The notes under the pieces are model-generated. The model made no database searches and was not told where the DNA came from. It saw nothing but the letters and a program-made list of their open reading frames with translations. A stretch of DNA of 64,000 nt from Bradyrhizobium sp. CCBAU 051011. GTDB lineage: Bacteria > Pseudomonadota > Alphaproteobacteria > Rhizobiales > Xanthobacteraceae. Of this stretch, positions 28,222 through 37,925 are shown one piece after another (position 1 is the stretch's first letter; every line of letters begins with the position of its first letter). A program made the position numbers and the translations under genes. The DNA is taken from positions 2,336,501-2,400,500 of the forward strand of contig NZ_CP022222.1 in NCBI RefSeq assembly GCF_009930815.1, in the 5' to 3' direction.

Positions 28222-29304
28222 TCACTTCAGCAGCTTCATCGGGTCGGCGGCCTTCTGCTTGAGCTGATCGAAGGTGCATTGCCGCGGCGCCTTGTCGGGC
28301 CGCCAGCGCTGGATGGAGGTGCCGTGGCGGAATCGCTCGCCGCTGAAATGATCGTAGCAGACCTCGATCACGAGTTTCGGCTTCAGGGGACACCACTGCG
28401 CCGAACGCTCGGTCGACCATCGGCTCGGGCCGCCCGGCGCGTTGCCGGTGAAGCCGGGAGCTGCGATCAGCGGCTCCAACCTTGCCGTCAGTGCCGGCTT
28501 GTCCGCCTGCTTGATGGCGGAGGTGAAGCCGACATGATGCAGGACTCCCTCGTCGTCGTAGAGACCAAGCAGCAGGGAGCCGACAACCCTGCGGTTCGCT
28601 AGTCTGTTGGTGGCGTAACGGAAGCCGCCGACCACGCAATCGGCGCTGCGGAATTTCTTGATCTTCTGCATGCCGTCGCGGTTGCCGGCCTGATAGGGCA
28701 GGTCGATGCGCTTGGCGATCACGCCGTCCGACCCGCCGCCGGATTGCTTCAGCCATTTTTGCGCGGTGGCATAGCTCGTGGTGACGGGCGACAGGCGAAA
28801 TGTCGGACTGGATTTGAACTGGGCCTTTGCAAAAGCCTCCAGTGCGGGGCGGCGCTCGCGCAGCGGCGAGGCGGCGAGTTTCTTGTCCGTCGCTGAGGCC
28901 AGCAGGTCGAATGCGAGAAACAGCGCCGGCGTTTCCTGGGAAAGCTTCTTGACGCGGCTTTCGGCGGGATGAATTCGCTGCAGCAGATCGTCGAACGAAA
29001 ACGCTTTGCCGCGTGGCACGACGATTTCACCGTCGAGCACAAAGGCGCTGGCTTTCAACGCCAGCGCGGCGCGAACCAGTTCGGGAAAATAGCGGGCGAG
29101 GTCCTCCCCCGACTTGGACCGGAGGTCGACCTTGTCGCCCTGGCGGGATAGCAGGCAGCGAAAGCCGTCCCATTTGGGCTCGTACTGCCATTCCGCGCCG
29201 CGCGGGATGACATCGACCGAGCGCGCTTCCATTGCCGCGAGCGGGGCGGAATTCCGGCGAGCCTTACCAGACGGCAGGCTCAGGGATTCTTCTACGCGAG
29301 ACAT
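28222..29304 (-). CDS. ATP-dependent DNA ligase, LigD ligase-domain type
   Basis: A 360-residue stand-alone ligase. The adenylated lysine is Lys44 in EPKWDGFR. Motif III is VLDGEIVV, motif IV DGVIAKR, and motif V KIKKF; an OB-fold follows (ADCVVGGFRYA to LVIEVCYDHF). Such LigC/LigD-like ligases act with Ku in non-homologous end joining or in base-excision repair. No polymerase or phosphoesterase domain is attached, and no Ku gene is in the window. Confidence 0.9.
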   Translation of the reverse strand: MSRVEESLSLPSGKARRNSAPLAAMEARSVDVIPRGAEWQYEPKWDGFRCLLSRQGDKVDLRSKSGEDLARYFPELVRAALALKASAFVLDGEIVVPRGKAFSFDDLLQRIHPAESRVKKLSQETPALFLAFDLLASATDKKLAASPLRERRPALEAFAKAQFKSSPTFRLSPVTTSYATAQKWLKQSGGGSDGVIAKRIDLPYQAGNRDGMQKIKKFRSADCVVGGFRYATNRLANRRVVGSLLLGLYDDEGVLHHVGFTSAIKQADKPALTARLEPLIAAPGFTGNAPGGPSRWSTERSAQWCPLKPKLVIEVCYDHFSGERFRHGTSIQRWRPDKAPRQCTFDQLKQKAADPMKLLK

Positions 29305-29318
29305 GCCGTCTCAACGCA

Positions 29319-29343
29319 AACGGCCGGCTATTCGCCGGCCGTT
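29319..29343 (-). terminator. Hairpin between trxA and the ligase gene
   Basis: AACGGCCGGC at 29319-29328 pairs perfectly with GCCGGCCGTT at 29334-29343 around TATTC. It lies 26 bases after the trxA stop on the minus strand. Only three T follow, so termination may be partial. It separates trxA from the ligase. Confidence 0.6.
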
Positions 29344-29369
29344 GTCGGAAAAATTCTATAAAGAGACGA

Positions 29370-29690
29370 TCAGACCGCCGCGGTGATCCATTGCTGCAGC
29401 TTGGCCTTCGGCGCGGCGCCGACCTGACGGGAGGCCATCTCGCCGCCCTTGAAGATCATCAGGGTCGGGATCGACATCACGCCGTATTTCGAGGCCGTCT
29501 TCGGGCTCTCGTCGACGTTCAGCTTGACGATCTTGACCTTGTCGCCCATCGCGCCGGAAATCTCGTCGAGCGCAGGCGCGATCATGCGACAGGGGCCGCA
29601 CCATTCGGCCCAGAAATCGACGACCACCGGGCCGGTGGCCTTGAGCACTTCGGCTTCGAAATCGGCGTCAGAAACCTTGCCAACGGCCAT
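29370..29690 (-). CDS. trxA: Thioredoxin
   Basis: A 106-residue cytoplasmic thioredoxin with the active site WCGPC (Cys31 and Cys34), the buried Asp25 and the cis-proline loop SIPTLMIF. It donates electrons to ribonucleotide reductase, peroxiredoxins and other targets. It follows addA, as in many alphaproteobacteria, with a 102-base gap that may hold its own promoter. Confidence 0.97.
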   Translation of the reverse strand: MAVGKVSDADFEAEVLKATGPVVVDFWAEWCGPCRMIAPALDEISGAMGDKVKIVKLNVDESPKTASKYGVMSIPTLMIFKGGEMASRQVGAAPKAKLQQWITAAV

Positions 29691-29792
29691 CGGAATTACC
29701 TCTTCGGTTAGAAATTAAGGGGCGCGGTCAAGAATCGCGCCCTGGGATGATGTGGCAAACCTATGAACGCGATCCTGCCGGGTCAAGCGCGG

Positions 29793-32700
29793 TCACGCCG
29801 AGATGATGGATGCCAGCTCGGCCTCCAGCGCGGGGGCCGGAATCTCCATTAATTCAGAGGTTTCGGTCCACAGCAGCGCGGTGCGGATCGGGAGCTGGGG
29901 ATAAAGCTTGCCGAGCGCCGCCCGGTACAGCGCGAGCTGGCGGACATAGTCCCGCGGCGCCTCCTCCGGCCGGCTCGGCGGGGTATGGTTGGTCTTGAAA
30001 TCGACGATCAGGACCTCGCTGTCCGTGACCACGAGGCGGTCGATCTGCCCGGACACCAGCGCCGGACGCCCGCCCGGCCGCTCCAGCCGCCCGACGATCG
30101 AGACCTCGGCGCGGCTGCCCGGGGCAAACACGGGCGCAAAGCGTGCCTCCGCGATCAGGGCCAGCGTGCTTTCGGCGAGCTGCTGCCGCTCCTCCGCGGT
30201 CCAGCCATCGGCATTGCGGGCCAGATAGGCCAGCGCGGCCTCGCGGCGGCGTTCGACGGCGACGTCGGGCAGGGATTGCAGCAGCCGGTGGACCAGCGTG
30301 CCGCGCTGCAGGGCGCGGGCGCGCTGCATGAGCGATTCGGCCGTCCGTACCGGCTGGTGCCCGCTGTCCGCGGGGTCGGAAGGGCGCAGCAGGCTTCCCG
30401 GCGAAATTTCAGGCTGTGCCGGGGTCAGCAGCCAGCTCGGCAGAACGATCGGCGCCGTCGAGGACGGCGTGGCAGCCGGAGCGGCCGATGGCGCAGTCTC
30501 CTCAGGGCGCGCATAGCGCTTCACGCGGCCGGCGGTCGTTTCGATCTCCTGAAGCTGCAATCCGGAACCGGCGAGCCCCTTGGTGATCAGATCGTACCAG
30601 GACAACGGCCGGACGCTCTTCATGTTGCCGGGCATGCAGCCGCCGACGACAAGGCGGTCCGCCGCGCGCGTCATCGCGACATAGAGCAGGCGGCGGTATT
30701 CATCCTCGGTATCGCCGATCATCGCCGCGCGGGCCGCGACGACGGCCGGCGGATCCTCGGCCTTGCGGCCGGCCCAGACCACGACACCTGGTGCATGCGG
30801 ATCGGCATTGCCTACCGGCAGGTTGATCAGCTTCAGCCGCTGCGTATCCGAAGGCGAGGTCGTGGTATCAACCAGGAACACGACGGAAGCCTCCAGGCCC
30901 TTGGCGCCGTGCACGGTCATGACGCGGACCTCATCGCGCGAAATCTCCATGTCGCGCTTCACCTCGAGGTCGGCCGTGCGGAGCCACGCCATAAAGCCCT
31001 GCAGCGAGGCCGGCGCCTTGCGCTCGTAGTTCAGCGCCAGCTCCAGAAACTCATCGAGCGCGTCGTTGGCCTCGTGTCCGAGCCGCCGCAGGATTTGCGC
31101 GCGGCCGCCGTCGCCGCCGAGCAGCCAGGCATAGAACGCAAACGGCGTTTCGCTGGCAAAGCGACGCTCGCACTGCTCGAGCCGCCACAGCGCGTCGCGT
31201 AAGCGGCCGTCGGTCGGCGCGCGCGCGGTCAATGCGGCGCGGAGCGATCCCTTGCGCTGCCAGGCGATCTTGAACAGGTCGTCGTCGTCGAGTCCGAACA
31301 GCGGGCTCTTCAGCGCCACCGCCAGCGCCAGATCGTCCTGCGGCAGCAGGAGCGCGTCGGCGAGGTTCATCAGGTCGATGATTGCGATGTGCTCGGTCAG
31401 CTTGAGGCGGTCGGCGCCGGCGACCGGGATGCCGGCATGCTTCAGCGCCTGGATCACGGCGTCGAACGCGTTGCCGCGCCGGCGCACCAGCACCAGCATG
31501 TCGCCATAGCGCAGCGGCCGGCGGTCGCCCTTGCTGCCGGTCATGGCGCGACTGGCCACCAGCGCCTTGATCTCGGCCTGGATGCGCCGGGCCAGCTTCA
31601 CTTCGGGGCTGGTCGCGGCAACGCCGTCGAACGGCGCGCGCCAGCCTTCGATGTCCTGCCGGTCGTCGGCTTCCGCGAGTTCCCAGAGATCGATCTGGCT
31701 CGGGCCAGCGTCGGCCAGCGCGTGATGGATCGGATTGCCGATATCGACCGCATGAATGCTGCGAAAGATATCCTGCTCGCGAAACACCTGGTCGACCGCA
31801 TGCAGAATCGCCGGTCCCGAGCGGAACGAATAGGTAAACGATACTGGGTCGAACTTCAGCCCGGCACCCTCGAACTTCCGCTGAAGTGCGCGGCGGCGCA
31901 GGTCGAACTCGCGCGGGGCCGCGCCCTGGAACGAAAAGATCGACTGCTTCTCGTCGCCGACCGCGAACACCGTTCGGACCACGCCGTCGCGTGCGCCCGC
32001 GCCCGAGGTGAATTCGGAGATGATGTGCGCGACGATGTCCCATTGCCGGGGGCTGGTATCCTGCGCCTCGTCGATCAGCACATGGTCGACGCCGCGGTCG
32101 AGCTTGTAATGCACCCAGCCCGAGGAAACGCGGTCGAGCATGGCCAGCGTCTTGTCGATCAGGTCGTCATAGTCGAGCAGGCCGCGCTCCTGCTTCTCGC
32201 GGCGATAGTTCGCGGCCGCCGCGGTCGCGATATAGAGCAAGGCCTCGGTGCGGTCTCGGGCGACGACGGCGCGGCGGCGTTCGATCAGCGGGCCAAGGCG
32301 GCGAGCTTCCGATTCGAACAAGCGTCCAACGGCTGGATTGTCCCGCGCAAAATTCTTCGTCACCACGGATTTGCGCGGCGTGCGGTCAGCGTCGGTGAGA
32401 AACACGCAGAGATACTCTTCCACCTGGGCTGCGCCGGAAAACATCAACGCTGCGCGAAGCTGTGCGGCCTGGCTCTGATCGGTTTTGCTTCCGCTATCCA
32501 GTGCAGACGCGACTTCCTGCCAGCATGATCGCGGCAGGTTCGGTCCGTCCAATATCTCGCGCTCGACATCCTCGATGCGATCATCGGGAGCGACGCCGAG
32601 CGCCGCCGAAATCTGCGCCGCGGCGGCCTGCGCGCTCCCGGCGGCATCCGTCCAGGCCATGAAATGGTCGCGGCTGAGACAGGCCTCGCGCACCACTTCC

Positions 32701-33290
32701 TTGAAGGTGACGTCGGCGGCGCTTGCCATCGCCGTCATCAGTGCGCGTCCGGTGGCGCTGTCGGGATTGCGTGAAGCCTCGAGAAAAACGGCGAGATTGG
32801 CGCGCTCCATCATCTCGTTCTGGTCGCGGTCGTCGAGCACGGCGAAGCGCGCCGGCACGTTGGCCTCGAACGGGAACTGCTGCAGCAGCCGCGTGCACAG
32901 CGCGTGGATGGTCTGCACCTTCAGCCCGCCCGGCGTCTCCAGCGCGCAGGCGAACAGTTTGCGCGCCGACTTGCGCAAACGCACACTGGGATGGGGAATG
33001 CCGGCCTCGCGGATCGCCGCGTCCAGTGCGTCGTCGTCGAGCGTCACCCAATGGCCCAGCGTGGTGAACACGCGCTCAGCCATGTTGGCGGCGGCTGCTT
33101 TGGTGAAGGTGATGCAGAGGATCTTTTCCGGCGCCACGCCGTCGAGCAGCAGCCGGATCACCCGCTGCACCAGCACATGGGTCTTGCCGGAGCCCGCATT
33201 CGCCGAAACGAAAGCGGAAGCTGCCGGATCGGACGCGCGCGCTTGGGTAGCGCGAACCGCGTCGGGGATGATGCGCCGAGCCTTCACCAT
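29793..33290 (-). CDS. addA: Double-strand break repair helicase-nuclease AddA
   Basis: A 1165-residue UvrD-type helicase with a C-terminal RecB-family nuclease. The Walker A is ANAGSGKTHV near residue 30, Walker B LIDEAQDTS, and the UvrD C-terminal motif MTVHGAKGLE. The nuclease motif is SGQIDRLVVT with LIVDFKTNH near residue 1090. With AddB it resects double-strand ends for RecA loading. The ATG at 33290 overlaps the addB stop by 7 bases; an ATG 11 codons upstream would lie in addB. Confidence 0.95.
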   Translation of the reverse strand: MVKARRIIPDAVRATQARASDPAASAFVSANAGSGKTHVLVQRVIRLLLDGVAPEKILCITFTKAAAANMAERVFTTLGHWVTLDDDALDAAIREAGIPHPSVRLRKSARKLFACALETPGGLKVQTIHALCTRLLQQFPFEANVPARFAVLDDRDQNEMMERANLAVFLEASRNPDSATGRALMTAMASAADVTFKEVVREACLSRDHFMAWTDAAGSAQAAAAQISAALGVAPDDRIEDVEREILDGPNLPRSCWQEVASALDSGSKTDQSQAAQLRAALMFSGAAQVEEYLCVFLTDADRTPRKSVVTKNFARDNPAVGRLFESEARRLGPLIERRRAVVARDRTEALLYIATAAAANYRREKQERGLLDYDDLIDKTLAMLDRVSSGWVHYKLDRGVDHVLIDEAQDTSPRQWDIVAHIISEFTSGAGARDGVVRTVFAVGDEKQSIFSFQGAAPREFDLRRRALQRKFEGAGLKFDPVSFTYSFRSGPAILHAVDQVFREQDIFRSIHAVDIGNPIHHALADAGPSQIDLWELAEADDRQDIEGWRAPFDGVAATSPEVKLARRIQAEIKALVASRAMTGSKGDRRPLRYGDMLVLVRRRGNAFDAVIQALKHAGIPVAGADRLKLTEHIAIIDLMNLADALLLPQDDLALAVALKSPLFGLDDDDLFKIAWQRKGSLRAALTARAPTDGRLRDALWRLEQCERRFASETPFAFYAWLLGGDGGRAQILRRLGHEANDALDEFLELALNYERKAPASLQGFMAWLRTADLEVKRDMEISRDEVRVMTVHGAKGLEASVVFLVDTTTSPSDTQRLKLINLPVGNADPHAPGVVVWAGRKAEDPPAVVAARAAMIGDTEDEYRRLLYVAMTRAADRLVVGGCMPGNMKSVRPLSWYDLITKGLAGSGLQLQEIETTAGRVKRYARPEETAPSAAPAATPSSTAPIVLPSWLLTPAQPEISPGSLLRPSDPADSGHQPVRTAESLMQRARALQRGTLVHRLLQSLPDVAVERRREAALAYLARNADGWTAEERQQLAESTLALIAEARFAPVFAPGSRAEVSIVGRLERPGGRPALVSGQIDRLVVTDSEVLIVDFKTNHTPPSRPEEAPRDYVRQLALYRAALGKLYPQLPIRTALLWTETSELMEIPAPALEAELASIISA

Positions 33291-36200
33291 TCCTCGATCC
33301 CCAGGCCGCCGGCCGCCGACCATTCCTTGATCCGGGCGAGATCGTCATAGGCGCCGTAGCGGTTCGACCACATCGACAGGTTCAGCGAGGTGTAGGCGGT
33401 CTCCTCGTTTTCGAATTTGCGGATCAGCGCTTCAAGCTGCTCGCGGGCGTAGTCGGCCGCCTCGTCCGGCCGCTGCGGCGTATCGTTGTTCCTGATCTTC
33501 AGCTCCAGCGAGCGGTGCTCGCCGGGCGGATTGTTGCCGCTGAGGCGGACATAGACGAGCTCGCCGACGGAGGAGCCGGCGTCGATGTTCTCAAAGCCGC
33601 CTTCGCGCAGGATCGCGGCCTCCAGCGTCAGTTGCGGCGACAGGCCCATCCGCACCTGCTTACCCGTAGGCGGCTGGCCGGTCTTGTAATCGAGGATCGC
33701 AAAGCTGCCGTCATGGCGCTGCTCGATTCGGTCGGCGCGCGCCGACAGGGTGAAGATCCGCTCGTTGTCGAGCGGGATCTTGATCTCGCCTTTGATCTCG
33801 GCGGCAATTTTTTCGATGTCCTCGCGCCGCGCCTCTTCCCAATCCGCAAACCAGGTGGCGATGCGCTGAAACCGCGGCCACCACAGCGCCCGCGCCTCGG
33901 GCCGTTCCATCAGTGGTGCAAAGAATTTCTCGCCGATGCCGCGCAGCACCAGCGCGGGCTGCGGGGGCAGGGTGTCGGCAAATTTCTGCGTGAATTCGCC
34001 GAGTGCATCGTGGATGGCCGAGCCGCGATCGGCCGCCGACAGCGGCATGTCGACGGGATCGAGCGGATCGAGCCGCAGAATATATTTCGCGTAGATCGTA
34101 TAGGGATCGCGCAGCCAGTCCTCGATCGCCGTGACCGACAGTTTGAGCGGCCGCGTCTCGACCGGCGGCTTCGGTGCGGGCTGCGCGATCGGTTCGACCG
34201 CGTCGGGCTGATCGAGTTCGGCAGCGAAGCGGACGTAATTATCGCCGGCCCTTCTGGCCTCTTCCCAGCGCGCTTCGCCCGCCACCGCCTCCAGCCGGTG
34301 CAGGAAGCGCGAGGCGACCGCCGGCGCGCCGCCGACCTTGGCCGAATGGGTCAGGATCACGTCGTCCATTCCCAATAATTGCGCGAAGTCGTGCGCGGAG
34401 AGGCCGATGCGCCGCTCCGGCAGGTCGAGGCCAAGCTCGTGGCGCATCGGCCGGCTGAGCCAGGGATCGACCCGCGGCGCCGGCGGCCACACGCCCTCGA
34501 CCAGCCCGCCGAGGATGACGCGGTCGGATTCGGTGAGCCGTGCTTCGAGCTGGCCGTAGATCTGTAACTGCGCGTCGGCCTGCTCCGGCCGTCGCACCAT
34601 GCGATCGGCATAGGCGGTCTGAAACACCTCGGGGTAATCGCCGAGCTGGACCATCAGGCCGCTCGGCTTCTGCTCGGCGAGCAGATCGTCGAACGCCGCT
34701 GACAGCGCCGATCCCTGGGCCTCCTCGAAGGCTACGGCCACGCCGTTCTGATCTGACGACAATGCAAGCAGGATCTCGCGATGGCGTACCGCGAGCTCGG
34801 CGAAATCGTACGGCTTTGACGAGCCCATGACTTCCAGCGGCGACAGTGCCTTCTGCAGCGATGCGATCAACGCTTGGGCCTGATCGAGTTCGTCATCCTT
34901 CAATTTTGCGCGCGGCTCGGAAGCGTGAAGCGAAGAAGTCTCCTTGCGCCGGAGCTTTCCGAGCTCAACGCGGAAACGGTCGAAGTCGCGCGCAAGGCCA
35001 CTCGTTCCCGCTTGCGGCCGGGTGCCGCGCAGCAGCGCCAGTTCGAGAGTCTCGATGGCGTGCCTGAACGCGCCGGATGCGCCGCCTAGCCGGAACAGCG
35101 GATGCTTCAATAGCGCCAGCAGCGTCGGCGGTTCCAGTCCCTTGGCGACGGCTTCCGCGGCGAGGCGCGCAAAAATGCCGCTCGGCGTGTCCATCAGCGC
35201 GTCACCGCCGGAATCGTCAAATTCAAGATTCCAGCGCCTCAGCGCCGCCATCACCCGCCGCGCCAGCGCGCGATCCGGCGTCACCAGCGCCGCCGATTTG
35301 TTGAGGTGCCGCGCCTCGCGCATCGCTACCGCAATCGCCAGCGCTTCCATCTCCGAGCTGGGCGCCTCGACGACGGCCAGCTTCGTCATGCCGGCGGCGA
35401 TCCGTTGCGATACATCCGGCTGCGCCAGCCGATCATGCCATTGCTCGGTCGCCGTCGACGGCCGCATCGTCTCCGACATCAGCACCTCGCGGCCCTGTTG
35501 TGCCGGCGTGCCCAGTATTTCGACGTCGCTCCGCTTGATGCCAAAACGATCCAGCAATCCCTGCATCGCGAATTGCGGATGGTTCGAGGAGGGCTGGGTG
35601 GTGAACTTGCCCTGCGCGTCCCGGATGCCGCCGATCGTCTGCCAGGCCTCCTCGTCGAGATCGGTGTCGAGCCCGGGCAGCACCACCGCGCCATGTTTGA
35701 GGCCCGCCACGGCTGTGAGGAATTTCGCGGTCGCGGGCATCGAACCCGTCGAACCTGCGGCAACTATGGGTCCTTCATGATACGCGGTCAGGCGCGCAGC
35801 TTCCGCCTCGATCAGGCGGTCGCGGCGTTCGGCGGGTTCGATCCTGCCGATTTCCTTCAAATGCTCCGGCCATGCCTTGCGCGCGATGCGCAGGAACTCC
35901 AGCGAATGCTGCCAGTATTTGTCGAACTGGTCGGGCACCAGCCTGTCGAGCGCTTCCCAGGCGACGCCGCGCGTCACCATGTCGTCCATCAGCCGCGCCA
36001 GATCGCCGGCCAGCGCCAGCGTCGAGGCCGGGCCGCCGACCACGAGCGGCGCCGACACCGGGCTCTTGGCCCAGGCCGCCACCAGATGCGCCAGCGTCAG
36101 TCGGCGCTCCAACTCACCGAGCCGTGGCGGAATGTCGAGCGGCGCCACGCCGCTGAATTGTTCGGAGCCTTCCGCAAACGCCAGCTCGTCCTCGTCGATG

Positions 36201-36430
36201 TCGCCGAGCGCCACGATGCGCGGCAGGATCGCGGCATCGGTCTTCAGCTCATCGAGAAAGATCTCCCGCGCCAGCCGCCCGGCGCGCCGGGTCGGCAGAT
36301 AAAGCGTCGCGCGCGCGAGATTGAGCGGATCCTTGCGCGCCTCGAATCCCCCAACCAGCCGGCCGTCGACCAGCGCCGCGATGACGGTGCGCAGGAACGG
36401 CACGGAGAGGGGAACGCTGAAAATGCGCAT
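33284..36430 (-). CDS. addB: Double-strand break repair nuclease AddB
   Basis: A 1048-residue AddB of the alphaproteobacterial type. It lacks a working helicase P-loop at the N-terminus and ends in a RecB-like nuclease: GSAIHDALGEF and SARADRIE with FAILDYKTG, followed by the QLTLEAAIL segment. It recognises Chi-like sites in related complexes. addB and addA overlap. A 228-base gap separates it from the upstream murU-like gene. Confidence 0.94.
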   Translation of the reverse strand: MRIFSVPLSVPFLRTVIAALVDGRLVGGFEARKDPLNLARATLYLPTRRAGRLAREIFLDELKTDAAILPRIVALGDIDEDELAFAEGSEQFSGVAPLDIPPRLGELERRLTLAHLVAAWAKSPVSAPLVVGGPASTLALAGDLARLMDDMVTRGVAWEALDRLVPDQFDKYWQHSLEFLRIARKAWPEHLKEIGRIEPAERRDRLIEAEAARLTAYHEGPIVAAGSTGSMPATAKFLTAVAGLKHGAVVLPGLDTDLDEEAWQTIGGIRDAQGKFTTQPSSNHPQFAMQGLLDRFGIKRSDVEILGTPAQQGREVLMSETMRPSTATEQWHDRLAQPDVSQRIAAGMTKLAVVEAPSSEMEALAIAVAMREARHLNKSAALVTPDRALARRVMAALRRWNLEFDDSGGDALMDTPSGIFARLAAEAVAKGLEPPTLLALLKHPLFRLGGASGAFRHAIETLELALLRGTRPQAGTSGLARDFDRFRVELGKLRRKETSSLHASEPRAKLKDDELDQAQALIASLQKALSPLEVMGSSKPYDFAELAVRHREILLALSSDQNGVAVAFEEAQGSALSAAFDDLLAEQKPSGLMVQLGDYPEVFQTAYADRMVRRPEQADAQLQIYGQLEARLTESDRVILGGLVEGVWPPAPRVDPWLSRPMRHELGLDLPERRIGLSAHDFAQLLGMDDVILTHSAKVGGAPAVASRFLHRLEAVAGEARWEEARRAGDNYVRFAAELDQPDAVEPIAQPAPKPPVETRPLKLSVTAIEDWLRDPYTIYAKYILRLDPLDPVDMPLSAADRGSAIHDALGEFTQKFADTLPPQPALVLRGIGEKFFAPLMERPEARALWWPRFQRIATWFADWEEARREDIEKIAAEIKGEIKIPLDNERIFTLSARADRIEQRHDGSFAILDYKTGQPPTGKQVRMGLSPQLTLEAAILREGGFENIDAGSSVGELVYVRLSGNNPPGEHRSLELKIRNNDTPQRPDEAADYAREQLEALIRKFENEETAYTSLNLSMWSNRYGAYDDLARIKEWSAAGGLGIEEW

Positions 36431-36658
36431 GAGCTTCCTGATTCGAGGTCAGGCGCCAATATAGGCAGCGATGAGGGAGAGGTCATGCGGGTGAGGGCGG
36501 CGTCCCCGCTACTCACTGCCATCCGGGCCCATTCTACTTTGCATGGGGTTGTTTTCGAGATTTTTGTCTGAGCCTTGCGGCGGACGGCGTTCCCGGGCAC
36601 GCATCGCGGATGCGTCCCGCCGACGGCGGATCGGTTCGAACCCCGGTCCAGCGCAGGA

Positions 36659-37381
36659 TCAGGCCACGCTTTCCAAAAACGCTTCTTCCGCGGCCTGCAC
36701 CGCGTCGGGGGTTCCGACGTGCATCCAGACGCCATCGAGCCGCAGCCCGAACAGCCGCTCCTGCTCGTTGGCGCGGTCGAACATCCTGGTCAGCGAGAAC
36801 TCGCCAGTGGGTGCGTCCGCAAACAGCGACGGCGACATGATCGCTGCACCGGCATAGACGAACGGGACCACCTGATGTTCGCGCCGCTTGCGCAGCGCGC
36901 CGTCCGGCAGCATGGCGTAGTCGCCGCGGCCGGCATAGCCGATGCTGCTCGTGGTCGGCGCCATCAACAGCAGGATATCCATCCGTGCGGGGTCGAAGGT
37001 TTCGGCGAGCCGCTCCAGATTGGGCCGCACGCCATCGATCCACATCGTGTCGGCGTTGAGGTGGAAGAACGGCTCCGTGCCGAGCAGCGGCAGCGCCTTA
37101 ACCACCGCGCCGCCGGTGCCGAGCACCTCGTCGCGCTCGTCGGAAATGATGATACGGGGACGCTTGCGGCCCGCGGTGTGCCGGATGATCTGGTCGGGCA
37201 GATAGTGCACGTTGACCACGGCTTCGGCGACACCGGCTCCGGCGAGCTTGTCGAGCACGTGATCGAGCAGTGGCTGGCCGGCCACGCTCACCAGCGGCTT
37301 CGGCATGTGGTCGGTCAGCGGGCGCATGCGCAAGCCGAGACCGGCGGCAAGGACCATGGCTTTGGTGGGCGTAACGGACAT
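36659..37381 (-). CDS. Sugar-phosphate nucleotidyltransferase, MurU-like
   Basis: A 240-residue nucleotidyltransferase with AAGLGLRMRPLT (nucleotide-binding loop), MPKPL, and HLNADTMW carrying the metal-binding Asp. It resembles MurNAc-1-phosphate uridylyltransferase MurU, which with the kinase AmgK makes UDP-MurNAc from recycled murein sugars. An AmgK-like kinase is encoded two genes upstream as a fusion with TsaE. Mannose-1-phosphate guanylyltransferase activity is the alternative. Start ATG 37381 precedes the conserved core. Confidence 0.82.
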   Translation of the reverse strand: MSVTPTKAMVLAAGLGLRMRPLTDHMPKPLVSVAGQPLLDHVLDKLAGAGVAEAVVNVHYLPDQIIRHTAGRKRPRIIISDERDEVLGTGGAVVKALPLLGTEPFFHLNADTMWIDGVRPNLERLAETFDPARMDILLLMAPTTSSIGYAGRGDYAMLPDGALRKRREHQVVPFVYAGAAIMSPSLFADAPTGEFSLTRMFDRANEQERLFGLRLDGVWMHVGTPDAVQAAEEAFLESVA

Positions 37382-37509
37382 TTTCGGAGCTTCTCGAACC
37401 ATCAAATCACGCCGCGGAGCATACCACGGCGATTCGCTTGAACCAGCAACCATGAGGCCTTAGTGGCCGCACATGACGGCCGTACGACGGCCACAGGCGC
37501 TGTCCAAAC

Positions 37510-37833
37510 TCAGGCTTCGGCGTCCTCGGCCCCGCGCTTGGCCGCCTTCTTTTTCTTGTCGCCCTGTTTCAGGAAATTGACGCCGATCTGGTCGCCATTG
37601 ACCCAGGCCAGTTCGCAGCGCCGATAGGCCAGCCCGGTGGACGACAGCAGCAGGAAGAATTCCTTCAGATGCAGACCCTCGACCGAACCTTCGACCGTCA
37701 GCTTGGCGCCGGTCTCGGAGACGTCTTCCATCACGCAATCACGCCGCCAGGTGCCGTCGATTCCCATCATGTGCGCTGCAAAGCCGCGCTCGAATACGAC
37801 TCGATCTCCCCGGCGCCGTTCCGCCCCCGCCAT
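37510..37833 (-). CDS. PilZ domain protein
   Basis: A 107-residue single-domain PilZ protein. The two cyclic-di-GMP contacts are present: RxxxR at residues 7-11 (RRGDR) and DVSETG around residue 37. WVNGDQIGVNF is the last strand. A lysine-rich tail follows. It lies between the tsaE-amgK fusion and the murU-like gene on the same strand, with gaps of 92 and 128 bases. Target unknown. Confidence 0.88.
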   Translation of the reverse strand: MAGAERRRGDRVVFERGFAAHMMGIDGTWRRDCVMEDVSETGAKLTVEGSVEGLHLKEFFLLLSSTGLAYRRCELAWVNGDQIGVNFLKQGDKKKKAAKRGAEDAEA

Positions 37834-37925
37834 GGCTGTCTTCCTGTTTCAAAAACCGGCTTACGCCATGGCTGCACAGCATGGCGGGTTCCAGATTAGA
37901 TGCGGGTTGGCTAACAGGAGGTAAA

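Noticed and set aside
36632..36645. tRNA T-arm-like CGGTTCGAACCCCG between addB and the murU-like gene
   Set aside because: No acceptor, D or anticodon stems can be formed around it on either strand.
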